Of a DNA stretch of 31,833 bases, positions 7,552 to 14,659 are shown piece after piece. The position numbers and the translations under genes were made by a program. The notes below the pieces were generated by a model. That model searched no databases. It worked only from the letters and a program-made list of their open reading frames with translations, and was not told the DNA's origin. Source of the stretch: Rhodospirillaceae bacterium UBA6608. Lineage in GTDB: Bacteria > Pseudomonadota > Alphaproteobacteria > Rhodospirillales_A > Casp-alpha2. Where the stretch lies: positions 1,238 to 33,070 of the forward strand of contig DJHY01000089.1 of NCBI GenBank assembly GCA_002433335.1. Reading direction: 5' to 3'. Each line of letters starts with the position of its first letter. The first letter of the stretch is position 1.

Positions 7552-7839
7552 TCAAAGACGCGGCGAATCGCCTGTCGATGACGTGTGATAAACGCAGACG
7601 AGCGGCGCCTTTCCCGGGGCGGCAATGACCGGGGCGGCGCGAATGGCCAATCCGACGGTTTCGATCACCAGGTGGGCGCAGGGCGGGTGTTGTCCGGAAA
7701 GGTCGGCGTTCGGCGGAACGACGATCCGGTCATGACCAATGGTCACGACCGAGCCGCCGCCCGCGCTGCAAGCGGACAATAACGCTATCAAGCCAACCGC
7801 GGCGGCATGTCGCCGCACGCGGGCTGATCTCCAATCCAT
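7552..7839 (-). CDS. Small lipoprotein of unknown function
   Basis: A short predicted lipoprotein (95 aa from ATG 7839; an ATG directly before it at 7842 is equally in frame). The leader has two arginine-rich turns, a hydrophobic stretch and lipobox LSAC. GGGAG upstream fits the 7839 start better. The mature part includes VVTIGHDRIVVPPNADL and HLVIETVGLAIRAAP, the latter resembling the repeat-like strand HILTIRSLGLGL of the neighbouring lipoprotein. Two further cysteines (PPCAH and LVCVYH) could pair. It is separated from the operon at 7388 by 163 bp but is on the same strand and probably belongs to the same functional set. No family recognised. Confidence 0.65.
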   Translation of the reverse strand: MDWRSARVRRHAAAVGLIALLSACSAGGGSVVTIGHDRIVVPPNADLSGQHPPCAHLVIETVGLAIRAAPVIAAPGKAPLVCVYHTSSTGDSPRL

Positions 7840-7913
7840 CATACGGACTCCCTGCCCAGGGATTTCAACCTGGAGTATAGCAGGGTTGCCGCGAAAAGGG
7901 GACCGTTCTGGGC

Positions 7914-9194
7914 TTAGGCGGAGATGCAGTCCTCCAGCGTCCGGAAGCCGGGGCGCTTGGCCTGAACCAGCACGGCCATGTTGCCGGGCTTGTGCTCGTT
8001 GGCCAGCATCTTCATATGCGCCGCCGGAATGTCGGCCCAGGAGAAGACTTCGGACATGCAGGGGTCGATGCGCCGCTCGATCACCAGCTGGTTGGCCTGG
8101 GAGGCCTGCAACAGGTTGGCGAAGTGGCTGCCCTGGATACGCTTCTGGCGCATCCAGACGAACCGCGCGTCCATGGTCAGGTTGTAGCCCGTGGTCCCGG
8201 CGCAGAACACGACCATGCCGCCGCGTTTGACGATGTTGCAGCTGACCGGAAAGGTCGCTTCGCCCGGATGTTCGAACACGAAGTCGACATCGTTGCCCTT
8301 GCCGGTGATTTCCCAGATGGCTTTGCCGAACTTGCGGGTCTCAGCCATGTATTCCTTGAAGCCCGGGCCATTGACCTCGGGCAGCTGGCCCCAGCAATTG
8401 AAATCCTTGCGGTTGATCACGCCCTTGGCCCCCAGGCCCAGGACGAAATCGCGCTTGTCCTCTTCCGAGATCACGCCGATGGCGTTGGCCCCGGACACGG
8501 CGCAAAGCTGCACCGCCATCGAACCCAGGCCGCCGGACGCCCCCCAGACCAACACGTTCTGCCCCGGGCGCAGGATATGCGGGCGGTGGCCGAACAGCAT
8601 GCGGTAGGCGGTCGCCAGAACCAGGGTGTAGCAGGCGCTTTCCTCCCAGGTCAGATGGCGCGGGCGCATCATGCACTGGCGGTCCTGGACGCGGCAGAAC
8701 TGGCTGAACGAACCGTCGGGGGTCTCATATCCCCAGATCCGCTGCGAGGTCGAAAACATCGGGTCGCCGCCGTTGCATTCCTCGTCGTCGCCGTCGTCCT
8801 GGTTACAATGAACCACGACTTCGTCGCCGACCTTGAAGCGTTTGACCTTGGAGCCGACGGCCCAAACGATGCCCGAGGCATCGGACCCGGCGATGTGATA
8901 ATCGGCCTTGTGGTAATCGAACGGCGAAATCGGCGTGCCGAGCGCGGCCCAAACGCCGTTGTAGTTGACGCCCGCGGCCATCACCATGACCAGCACGTCG
9001 TGGCTGTCCAGCTCGGGCACGTCGACGACTTCTTCCAGCATCGCGGTGTTCGGCTGGCCGTGGCGCTCCTTGCGGATCGCCCAGGCGTACATCTTTTTCG
9101 GCACATGGCCGAGCGGCGGAATCTCTCCGACTTCGTAAAGATCTTTCTTCGGAAGTTCGGGGTTCAATTGAACGACTTCGGCGGCATCCGACAT
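7914..9194 (-). CDS. ccr: Crotonyl-CoA carboxylase/reductase
   Basis: The signature enzyme of the ethylmalonyl-CoA pathway: it reductively carboxylates crotonyl-CoA with NADPH and CO2 to (2S)-ethylmalonyl-CoA. It has 426 aa, the normal length for this medium-chain dehydrogenase/reductase subfamily. Visible features are the N-terminal block KKDLYEVGEIPPLGHVPKKM, VMAAGVNYNGVWAALGTP (residues 71-88), GSDASGIVWAVG, the long acidic insert HCNQDDGDDEECNGGDPMF that marks Ccr, and the NADPH site VLVWGASGGLGSMAVQLC (GASGGLG 218-224). VFEHPGEATFPVS and RIQGSHFANL follow. ATG 9194 has GGAGG at ideal spacing, so an in-frame reading 129 bases longer is rejected. It is divergent from ecm, with mcd further downstream on the same strand. 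Confidence 0.96.
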   Translation of the reverse strand: MSDAAEVVQLNPELPKKDLYEVGEIPPLGHVPKKMYAWAIRKERHGQPNTAMLEEVVDVPELDSHDVLVMVMAAGVNYNGVWAALGTPISPFDYHKADYHIAGSDASGIVWAVGSKVKRFKVGDEVVVHCNQDDGDDEECNGGDPMFSTSQRIWGYETPDGSFSQFCRVQDRQCMMRPRHLTWEESACYTLVLATAYRMLFGHRPHILRPGQNVLVWGASGGLGSMAVQLCAVSGANAIGVISEEDKRDFVLGLGAKGVINRKDFNCWGQLPEVNGPGFKEYMAETRKFGKAIWEITGKGNDVDFVFEHPGEATFPVSCNIVKRGGMVVFCAGTTGYNLTMDARFVWMRQKRIQGSHFANLLQASQANQLVIERRIDPCMSEVFSWADIPAAHMKMLANEHKPGNMAVLVQAKRPGFRTLEDCISA

Positions 9195-9300
9195 TGTCGC
9201 CTCCTTTTTGCTGTGTTGCGCCATCCCCCAGCGGGGCCGTTCGGCAGGAATGTCCCTGTGTCCTGCACGGTCTTTTTTCTTTGTGTTCGGTCTTATCCCC

Positions 9301-9329
9301 TTTACATTTTCTTCGCAATGCACAAAATT
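9301..9329 (+). promoter_or_regulatory. Candidate promoter for ecm
   Basis: TTTACA at 9301-9306 and AAAATT at 9324-9329 are 17 bases apart; the -35 is good and the -10 is poor. A start near 9336 would give a leader of about 80 nt containing the hairpin at 9387-9400. The region is AT-rich compared with the genes around it. Confidence 0.35.
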
Positions 9330-9350
9330 CTATCTTTCGTGTGAGATTGC
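9315..9350. promoter_or_regulatory. 36-bp imperfect dyad between ccr and ecm
   Basis: Plus-strand GCAAT (9315-9319) and CACA (9321-9324) are mirrored by TGTG (9340-9343) and ATTGC (9346-9350), with one extra base on the right side. The dyad is centred near 9332 in the shared promoter region and overlaps the candidate ecm -10. A common operator for both genes is plausible; the regulator is unknown. Confidence 0.45.
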
Positions 9351-9386
9351 CAAAACGAAATAAAATTACAAAAATTTCTGGCGTGA

Positions 9387-9405
9387 GGCGGTTTTCCGCC
9401 ATTTT
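9387..9405 (+). other. Terminator-like hairpin in the ecm leader
   Basis: GGCGG (9387-9391), loop TTTT and CCGCC (9396-9400) are followed by ATTTTT, giving a compact intrinsic-terminator shape. It ends a few bases before the Shine-Dalgarno (GGGAG, 9408-9412) of ecm. It could attenuate transcription or shape ribosome access. The 5-bp stem is short, so the effect may be modest. Confidence 0.4.
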
Positions 9406-9417
9406 TGGGAGTTTGTC

Positions 9418-11451
9418 ATGAGTGACAAGTTAGCGAACGCAGCAAAGAATGATGCTCTGCGGAAAGGGGCCGAGGCCCCCACGCGGGACCGTCCGTGGTT
9501 GTTCCGGACCTATTCCGGGCACTCGTCGGCCAAGGAGTCGAACGCCCTTTACCGGACCAATCTGGAGAAGGGGCAGACGGGCCTGTCCGTCGCCTTCGAC
9601 CTGCCGACGCAAACCGGCTACGACGCGGACCATCCGCTCGCCAAGGGCGAGGTCGGAAAGGTCGGCGTGCCGATTTCCCATCTGGGCGACATGAGCCAGT
9701 TGTTCGACGGCATTCCGCTGGCGCAGATGAATACCTCGATGACGATCAACGCGCCGGCCGCCTGGCTGTTGTCGCTGTATATCGCCGCCGCCGAGCGTCA
9801 GGGTGCTGACCGCGCCGATCTGGCCGGGACGACGCAGAACGACGTGCTCAAGGAATACCTGTCGCGCGGCACCTACATCTTCCCGCCGGGGCCCTCCCTG
9901 CGCCTGACCTCGGACACCATTTCCTTCACCTGCAAGGAAGTGCCGAAATGGAACCCGGTCAACGTCTGCTCCTATCACCTGCAGGAAGCAGGGGCGACGC
10001 CGGTCCAGGAGCTGGCCTATGCCCTGGCCAACGCGCGGGCGATCCTGGACACGGTCAAGGCCTCGGGCCAGGTCGCGGATGAAGACTTCCCCCGTCTGGT
10101 CGGGCGGATCAGTTTCTTCGTCAACGCGGGCATGCGCTTCATCACCGAGCTGAGCAAGATGCGCGCCTTTACCGAGCTGTGGAACGACATCACCCGCGAC
10201 CGCTACGGCGTCGAGGACGAGAAATACCGTCGCTTCCGCTATGGCGTGCAGGTCAACTCCCTGGGCCTGACCGAGCAACAGCCGGAAAACAACGTCTATC
10301 GCATTCTGTTGGAAATGCTGGCGGTCACGCTGAGCAAGAACGCCCGCGCGCGGGCGGTGCAGCTTCCGGCCTGGAACGAAGCCCTGGGCCTGCCGCGTCC
10401 CTGGGATCAGCAATGGTCCCTGCGCCTGCAACAGATCGTCGCCTATGAAACCGACCTGCTGGAGTTCGGCGATATCTTCGACGGATCCAAGGAAATCGAA
10501 GCCAAGGTCGAGGCTCTGAAGGAAGAAGCCCTGGCCGAAATGGCGCGGATCGAAACCATGGGCGGCGCCGTGCCGGCGATCGAAAACGGCTACATGAAGC
10601 AGCGCCTGGTGGAATCCAGCGCCAAGCGTCTGGCCGCGATCGAGGCGGGCGAGCAGATCGTCGTCGGCGTCAACAAATTCAAGGAAGCCGAGCCCTCGCC
10701 CCTGGTCGGGGAAAGCGGGGCCATCGTCACCGTCCCGCCCGAGGTCGAGGCCCAGCAGATTGCTTCGCTCAACGCTTGGCGGGACAGCCGCGACGACGCC
10801 AAGGTCTCGGCGGCCCTGGCGGCTTTGACCGAGGCCGCCAAATCCGGGGCCAACATCATGGAGCCGTCGATCCAATGCGCCCATGCGGGCGTGACCACCG
10901 GCGAATGGGGCCAGGCCCTGCGCGACGTGTTCGGCGAATACCGCGCCCCCACCGGCATCTCCGGTGCCGCCTTGGGCGCCGCCGGGGACATCGCCGCCGT
11001 GCGCGGTCGGGTCGACGAGGTTTCCGCCGCTCTGGGCCGTCGGATCAAGATCCTGGTCGGCAAGCCGGGCCTGGACGGGCATTCCAACGGGGCCGAGCAG
11101 ATCGCCGTGCGCGCCCGCGATGCGGGGATGGAAGTCGTCTACGAAGGCATCCGCCTGACTCCGGAACAGATCGTCGCCGCCGCCCGGGACGAGGCCGTGC
11201 ACGTCGTCGGCTTGTCGGTCCTGTCCGGCTCGCACGTCGCCCTGGTGACCGATGTCATGAACCTGATGCGGGCGGAGGGGTTGGACGATATCCCGGTCGT
11301 CGCCGGCGGCATCATCCCGCCCGCCGATGCCGAAACGCTGAAGGCCGCGGGCGTCGCCCGGGTCTACACGCCCAAGGATTACGACCTGACCGCGATCATG
11401 GACCAGATCGTCGATCTGGCGGCGGAAGGGCTCAAGACGGCGGCGGAGTAG
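9418..11451 (+). CDS. ecm: Ethylmalonyl-CoA mutase, adenosylcobalamin-dependent
   Basis: It rearranges (2R)-ethylmalonyl-CoA to (2S)-methylsuccinyl-CoA by a B12 radical mechanism. It has 677 aa in one chain: a substrate-binding barrel (about 20-520; FRTYSGHSSAKESNALYRT, SVAFDLPTQTGYDADHP, MNTSMTINAPAAWLLSLYIA) and a C-terminal cobalamin-binding Rossmann domain. The latter carries the base-off motif DGHSNG at residues 553-558, with H555 as lower Co ligand, and GLSVLSGSH. MNTSMTINAPAAW and GLDGHSNGAEQIA are distinctive of ethylmalonyl-CoA mutases rather than methylmalonyl-CoA mutases, which have MTMNG and GHDRGA-type sequences. GGGAG precedes ATG 9418. It is divergent from ccr. The last 21 coding bases recur downstream of the next gene (13435-13455). 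Confidence 0.95.
   Translation: MSDKLANAAKNDALRKGAEAPTRDRPWLFRTYSGHSSAKESNALYRTNLEKGQTGLSVAFDLPTQTGYDADHPLAKGEVGKVGVPISHLGDMSQLFDGIPLAQMNTSMTINAPAAWLLSLYIAAAERQGADRADLAGTTQNDVLKEYLSRGTYIFPPGPSLRLTSDTISFTCKEVPKWNPVNVCSYHLQEAGATPVQELAYALANARAILDTVKASGQVADEDFPRLVGRISFFVNAGMRFITELSKMRAFTELWNDITRDRYGVEDEKYRRFRYGVQVNSLGLTEQQPENNVYRILLEMLAVTLSKNARARAVQLPAWNEALGLPRPWDQQWSLRLQQIVAYETDLLEFGDIFDGSKEIEAKVEALKEEALAEMARIETMGGAVPAIENGYMKQRLVESSAKRLAAIEAGEQIVVGVNKFKEAEPSPLVGESGAIVTVPPEVEAQQIASLNAWRDSRDDAKVSAALAALTEAAKSGANIMEPSIQCAHAGVTTGEWGQALRDVFGEYRAPTGISGAALGAAGDIAAVRGRVDEVSAALGRRIKILVGKPGLDGHSNGAEQIAVRARDAGMEVVYEGIRLTPEQIVAAARDEAVHVVGLSVLSGSHVALVTDVMNLMRAEGLDDIPVVAGGIIPPADAETLKAAGVARVYTPKDYDLTAIMDQIVDLAAEGLKTAAE
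11429..11449 (+). repeat. Direct repeat, copy 1 (ecm 3' end)
   Basis: 21 bases covering the last codons of ecm (LKTAAE and the first stop base) are repeated exactly at 13435-13455. The upstream GCGATCATG at 11392-11400 also has a partner at 13404-13412. Together the copies bracket the histidine kinase gene. Confidence 0.8.
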
Positions 11452-11592
11452 TTTTTACGTCAAGGGCCGTCAGGCGCCCGCCGGGTTCAAGTGCTTGCCT
11501 TTCAAGCCGGATTCCATTGACGGGGCCCCACATGCCGGGCGCCGCGGCGGTGCGATCGTACCAAGGACGTTCGACCTATACCTTAAATCAGG

Positions 11593-11622
11593 TTGCGGGT
11601 TTCGGTTCGAGCATTGCATAAA
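11593..11622 (+). promoter_or_regulatory. Weak candidate promoter for the histidine kinase gene
   Basis: TTGCGG (11593-11598) and CATAAA (11617-11622) are 18 bases apart, 42 bp before the start codon. The fit is only fair. The rest of the 212-bp gap after ecm contains a small stem at 11493-11507 (GCTTG/CAAGC) that could help end ecm transcription. Confidence 0.25.
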
Positions 11623-11663
11623 CACCCTTTCTTCCGGGGGGATGGAAAGGGGAATTGAATCTC

Positions 11664-13385
11664 ATGGCGAATTGGCGGGCCGACTCATCCGTGCGCGGCA
11701 ATCTCATCGCACTTATCGGACTGATCCTGATCGCCGGTTTTGCAACCAGCAGCGTCATCAGCTACCAGGTCTCGAAAAAGAGTCTGCGGGAAGCGCTCAT
11801 TGGCAATGAACTGCCGCTGACCAGCGACAATATCTATTCGGAGATCCAAAGAGATTTGCTCCGCCCGGTGTTCGTCGCATCGATGATGGCCGACGATACG
11901 TTTGTCCGGGACTGGTTGCTCGATGGCGAAGTCGATCCCGGCAAGATGACCCGGTTTCTTGATGAAATCCGGGCCCAGCACGGCATGTTCACGACCTTTC
12001 TGATCTCCGACAAAACCCGCCGGTACTACCACTTCAAAGGCATCTCGAAGGTCGTCTCGGAAGACGACCCCCGGGATATCTGGTACTTCCGCGCTCGGGC
12101 GATGAAGGAAGATCACGAAATCAATGTCGATCTCAACGCCGAGCAAAACGACGCCCTGACGATTTTCATCAATCAAAAGGTGTTCGATTACCAAGGCAAC
12201 TACCTGGCGACGACAGGGGTCGGCATCGCCTTTGATTCGCTCGTCAGAGTGGTCGATCGGTACAGGGAGAACTTCTCCCGCCACGTCTATTTCGTCGATA
12301 AGACCGGGAAGATCATGACGCGCTCCGACGGCGCTTCGATCACCGAGGAAAACATCCACAAGGCCGAGGGTGCCGCCACCATCGCGGACAGATTGCTGGC
12401 CGCCGACCATAGCTTTTTCGAGTATGAGCGAAATGGCGAAACCATGCTGGTCAGCGCCCGCCACATTCCGGAATTGAACTGGTGGGTCATCATCGAACAA
12501 GAAGAGGCAAGCGCCCTTGCCGGTATTCGCAAAAGCCTGATTACAAACTTTTTCGTGGGCCTTGTCGCCATCTCGCTGACGCTTGTCATCGTGCTTTACG
12601 CCGTCAACTGGTTCTATGCGCGCCTGGAACAAAAGGCTCTCGAGATGGCCCAACTTGCGGAGCATGAGGCGGGCCTCAACAAACGGCTCAAGTATGAGTT
12701 GGAGCTCAAGGACAAATTTTTCTCGATCATATCCCACGACCTGATTTCGCCGTTTTCTTCGCTGCTGAGCGGAACTCATCTGATGTCGGAACGCGCCGAC
12801 AATTACAGCAAGGAAGAGCTTTCGGACTTCGCAAAGAAGGTGCATGCCTCGGCGGAAGAGGTCTTCAGTTTGTTGCGGAACCTGCTTGATTGGGCGCGCC
12901 TGCAAATCGACGGTGCCAGCATCGAGCCGGAGGACCTGTCGCTACGCGAAGTCGTCAGAAAGAACATCAGCGTTCTGGAGCCGCTGGCGCGTGAAAAAGA
13001 CATTCAGATCGTCAATTCGATCGAAGGGGCATCGGCATACGCGGACCCCATTATGATCGATACGGTCATGCGAAATTTGATATCCAACGCGATAAAATTC
13101 ACATCGCCCGGTGGAAAGATCGATGTGTCAGCGCGAGAACAAGACGGCGAAACCCGGGTGACGGTTCGTGACACCGGCGTCGGTATCGACCGGGATCGGC
13201 TTGATACGATTTTCGGTCTTGATCAGGAAACATCGACCGTCGGCACGGGCGGAGAACGCGGAACTGGATTGGGGCTCGCCCTGTGCAAGGAAATGGTCGA
13301 ACGCAACGGCGGCAAGATCTGGATCGAAAGCGTGAAGGGCGAAGGGTCCGAATTTCACTTCACGCTCCGAACCAAACGGCCCTGA
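11664..13385 (+). CDS. Membrane sensor histidine kinase (orphan)
   Basis: A two-component sensor of 573 aa. One membrane helix lies at about 13-32 and another at about 291-315; between them is a periplasmic sensor of about 255 residues resembling a double-Cache domain (DIWYFRARAMKEDHEINVD, TGVGIAFDSLVRVVDRYREN, RHIPELNWWVIIEQEEA). A short coiled coil leads to a HisKA domain with phospho-acceptor H358 (SIISHDLISPFSSLLSG). The HATPase domain has N box LISNAIKF (N475), G1 DTGVGID (D503) and G2 GTGLGL (533-538). No receiver domain or adjacent response regulator is seen. ATG 11664 is chosen over TTG 11655 because AGGGGAA fits it. Base composition is lower in GC than ecm (34/60 and 28/60 in two hand-counted lines, against 38/60 in one ecm line). 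Flanking direct repeats suggest acquisition or rearrangement. Confidence 0.92.
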   Translation: MANWRADSSVRGNLIALIGLILIAGFATSSVISYQVSKKSLREALIGNELPLTSDNIYSEIQRDLLRPVFVASMMADDTFVRDWLLDGEVDPGKMTRFLDEIRAQHGMFTTFLISDKTRRYYHFKGISKVVSEDDPRDIWYFRARAMKEDHEINVDLNAEQNDALTIFINQKVFDYQGNYLATTGVGIAFDSLVRVVDRYRENFSRHVYFVDKTGKIMTRSDGASITEENIHKAEGAATIADRLLAADHSFFEYERNGETMLVSARHIPELNWWVIIEQEEASALAGIRKSLITNFFVGLVAISLTLVIVLYAVNWFYARLEQKALEMAQLAEHEAGLNKRLKYELELKDKFFSIISHDLISPFSSLLSGTHLMSERADNYSKEELSDFAKKVHASAEEVFSLLRNLLDWARLQIDGASIEPEDLSLREVVRKNISVLEPLAREKDIQIVNSIEGASAYADPIMIDTVMRNLISNAIKFTSPGGKIDVSAREQDGETRVTVRDTGVGIDRDRLDTIFGLDQETSTVGTGGERGTGLGLALCKEMVERNGGKIWIESVKGEGSEFHFTLRTKRP

Positions 13386-13403
13386 TCGGCGCGGATTTCG
13401 CCG

Positions 13404-13457
13404 GCGATCATGCGCGCCGTGGCGGCGCCGGAAAGGCTCAAGACGGCGGCGGAGTGA
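13404..13457 (+). pseudogene. Degenerate second copy of the ecm 3' end
   Basis: After the kinase stop, this stretch mirrors the end of ecm: GCGATCATG (13404-13412), TGGCGGCG, GAA, then 21 identical bases at 13435-13455 and a stop (TGA instead of TAG). Read in the ecm frame it gives AIMRAVAAPERLKTAAE, against AIMDQIVDLAAEGLKTAAE in Ecm. It could be a remnant left when the kinase block was inserted, or a duplicated tail. Confidence 0.55.
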
Positions 13458-13482
13458 TTCGCGGGGGAGACGGCTGGGCGGT

Positions 13483-14067
13483 CTAGCCGTCCAGCACCTT
13501 CAAGAAGGTCTCGTAGCAAGGCATCAGCTTGTCGAACGGCCAGCCGCCGCGATGCAGGGCGGCCATGCCCTGTTCCATGGCGAACAGCATCATCGCCAAC
13601 TCGTCGGCGTCGATGTCGGTGCGGACCTCGCCCGCCTGTTGGCCGTTGCGTAGGACCTGGGCGACGATCAGGCGCATGTCGTTCTGCAGACCACGCAGGT
13701 ATTCGGCGATGTCCGGGTGGTGCGGGGCCAGTTCGACCGCCGTGTTGTAGACCATGCAGCCCTTGCGCCCCTCGTCCGAGCACAGATAGCCGGTGATCTG
13801 GTGGAAGTAGGCTTCCAGCTCGGCCCGTCCCGCGCTCGGTTTGCGCAGTTCCTTGCGCATGTCGTCCTTCAGGCTCTGGATGTAGCGGATCAACGCCTGG
13901 CGATAGATCGCATCCTTGTTGCCGAAGGTTCCGTACAGGCCATAGCGGCTGACGCCGGTGTGCTTGACCAGGTCTTCCATGGACGTGTGTTGGAAACCGC
14001 GCTCCCAAAACAGGTGCATGGCCTTGTCCAAGGCTTGGTCGGGGTCGAATTCGCGTGTTCTGGCCAT
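13483..14067 (-). CDS. TetR/AcrR-family transcriptional regulator
   Basis: A 194-aa one-domain regulator. The N-terminal TetR helix-turn-helix covers about residues 8-55 (LFWERGFQHTSMEDLVKHTG, then VSRYGLYGTFGNKDAIYRQ). The remaining helical ligand-binding part includes GYLCSDEGRKGCMVYNTAVE and an ending FDKLMPCYETFLKVLDG, as in the YxaF/AcrR-like TetR group that often senses small electrophiles or acyl compounds. Cys residues at about 95, 103 and 184 are notable. The gene ends 26 bp beyond the duplicated ecm tail and converges on the kinase. Two dyads stand immediately upstream of its start (14073-14117), suggesting autoregulation. Targets are unknown. Confidence 0.9.
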   Translation of the reverse strand: MARTREFDPDQALDKAMHLFWERGFQHTSMEDLVKHTGVSRYGLYGTFGNKDAIYRQALIRYIQSLKDDMRKELRKPSAGRAELEAYFHQITGYLCSDEGRKGCMVYNTAVELAPHHPDIAEYLRGLQNDMRLIVAQVLRNGQQAGEVRTDIDADELAMMLFAMEQGMAALHRGGWPFDKLMPCYETFLKVLDG

Positions 14068-14072
14068 ATTTT

Positions 14073-14088
14073 CAGAATTGAAATTCTG
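14073..14088. promoter_or_regulatory. Dyad just upstream of tetR
   Basis: CAGAATT (14073-14079) and AATTCTG (14082-14088) with a 2-base spacer, 6 bp upstream of the TetR start codon. The position suits an autoregulatory operator or a leader structure. Binding is inferred. Confidence 0.5.
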
Positions 14089-14092
14089 CTTG

Positions 14093-14127
14093 GTCCCGTC
14101 AATCGGAAATTTCCGATCAGTCGGGAC
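14093..14127. promoter_or_regulatory. Extended palindrome between two minus-strand genes
   Basis: A perfect 16-bp palindrome at 14102-14117 (ATCGGAAA/TTTCCGAT) is framed by outer arms GTCCCG (14093-14098) and CGGGAC (14122-14127). It lies 13 bp past the stop of the 141-aa gene and 26 bp upstream of tetR. It may be a terminator for the former (no U-run is seen) or an operator for TetR. Confidence 0.5.
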
Positions 14128-14139
14128 GTGGGGTTGAAA

Positions 14140-14565
14140 TCAGGCGGCTTTCGCGCCGGGAAGCAGGACGGGAATGGCGTCGACCGCGGCGGTCGGGGCC
14201 AGCGGGTTTTCGACCTCGGGCCGCGCGACCTGGGTCAGATAGCGGGCGGCCCCGGCCTGAAATTCCTTGCGGATGTAACACCAGCTGACGAACAGACCGC
14301 CGAACCGTTCGAAATACATGATGTCTTCGTTCTCGCGGCACCATTGCAGGTCACGGGCGAGATTGCGCGAAGTGCCGACGAACACCCAGGACGGACGCAC
14401 CCCGCCGTGCCAGATGATGAACACGCCGGTTTGTCCCTCCAGGTTTTGCTGCTGGGGGTCGAGATTGATGAAGCGGAAGAATTTGCCTTTGTCGTTACGA
14501 ACCCAATTGGGGTCGACAGGCTTCCCCAGCTGGCTCATCTTCTTGGTGGCGCTCTTAAAAAACAT
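14140..14565 (-). CDS. Conserved-looking protein of unknown function
   Basis: A 141-aa soluble protein not recognised with confidence. Residues about 45-75 read GVFIIWHGG, WVFVGTSRNLARDLQWCREN, which recalls the strand-helix order of GIY-YIG domains (GxYI, then YVGxSxNL). The catalytic tyrosines and the conserved Arg/Glu are not evident, so this could be a degenerate or purely coincidental match. The aromatic-rich end of the core (FERFGGLFVSWCYIRKEFQA) is followed by a flexible Ala/Pro tail. ATG 14565 has GAAGGA at close spacing. The gene is divergent from the methyltransferase across a 94-bp gap and upstream of tetR on the same strand. Confidence 0.65.
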   Translation of the reverse strand: MFFKSATKKMSQLGKPVDPNWVRNDKGKFFRFINLDPQQQNLEGQTGVFIIWHGGVRPSWVFVGTSRNLARDLQWCRENEDIMYFERFGGLFVSWCYIRKEFQAGAARYLTQVARPEVENPLAPTAAVDAIPVLLPGAKAA

Positions 14566-14586
14566 ACCTTCCTTCTCGTGCCCCCC

Positions 14587-14617
14587 GGAACGTCGCGTGC
14601 CCCGCCGGAGACGTTCC
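14587..14617. promoter_or_regulatory. 8-bp inverted repeat in a divergent promoter
   Basis: GGAACGTC (14587-14594) and GACGTTCC (14610-14617) are separated by 15 bases, in the 94-bp gap between the 141-aa gene and the methyltransferase gene. The geometry fits a dimeric regulator contacting two half-sites. The binding factor is unknown. Confidence 0.4.
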
Positions 14618-14659
14618 TAATATGGGGCGGTAATTTGACCGCGAAAAGCCCCCCTGTCG

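Noticed and set aside
9430..11235. A 601-codon minus-strand open frame opposite ecm
   Set aside because: Fully overlaps the mutase gene, composition is Gly/Asp/Gln-rich shadow sequence, and no start context is seen.
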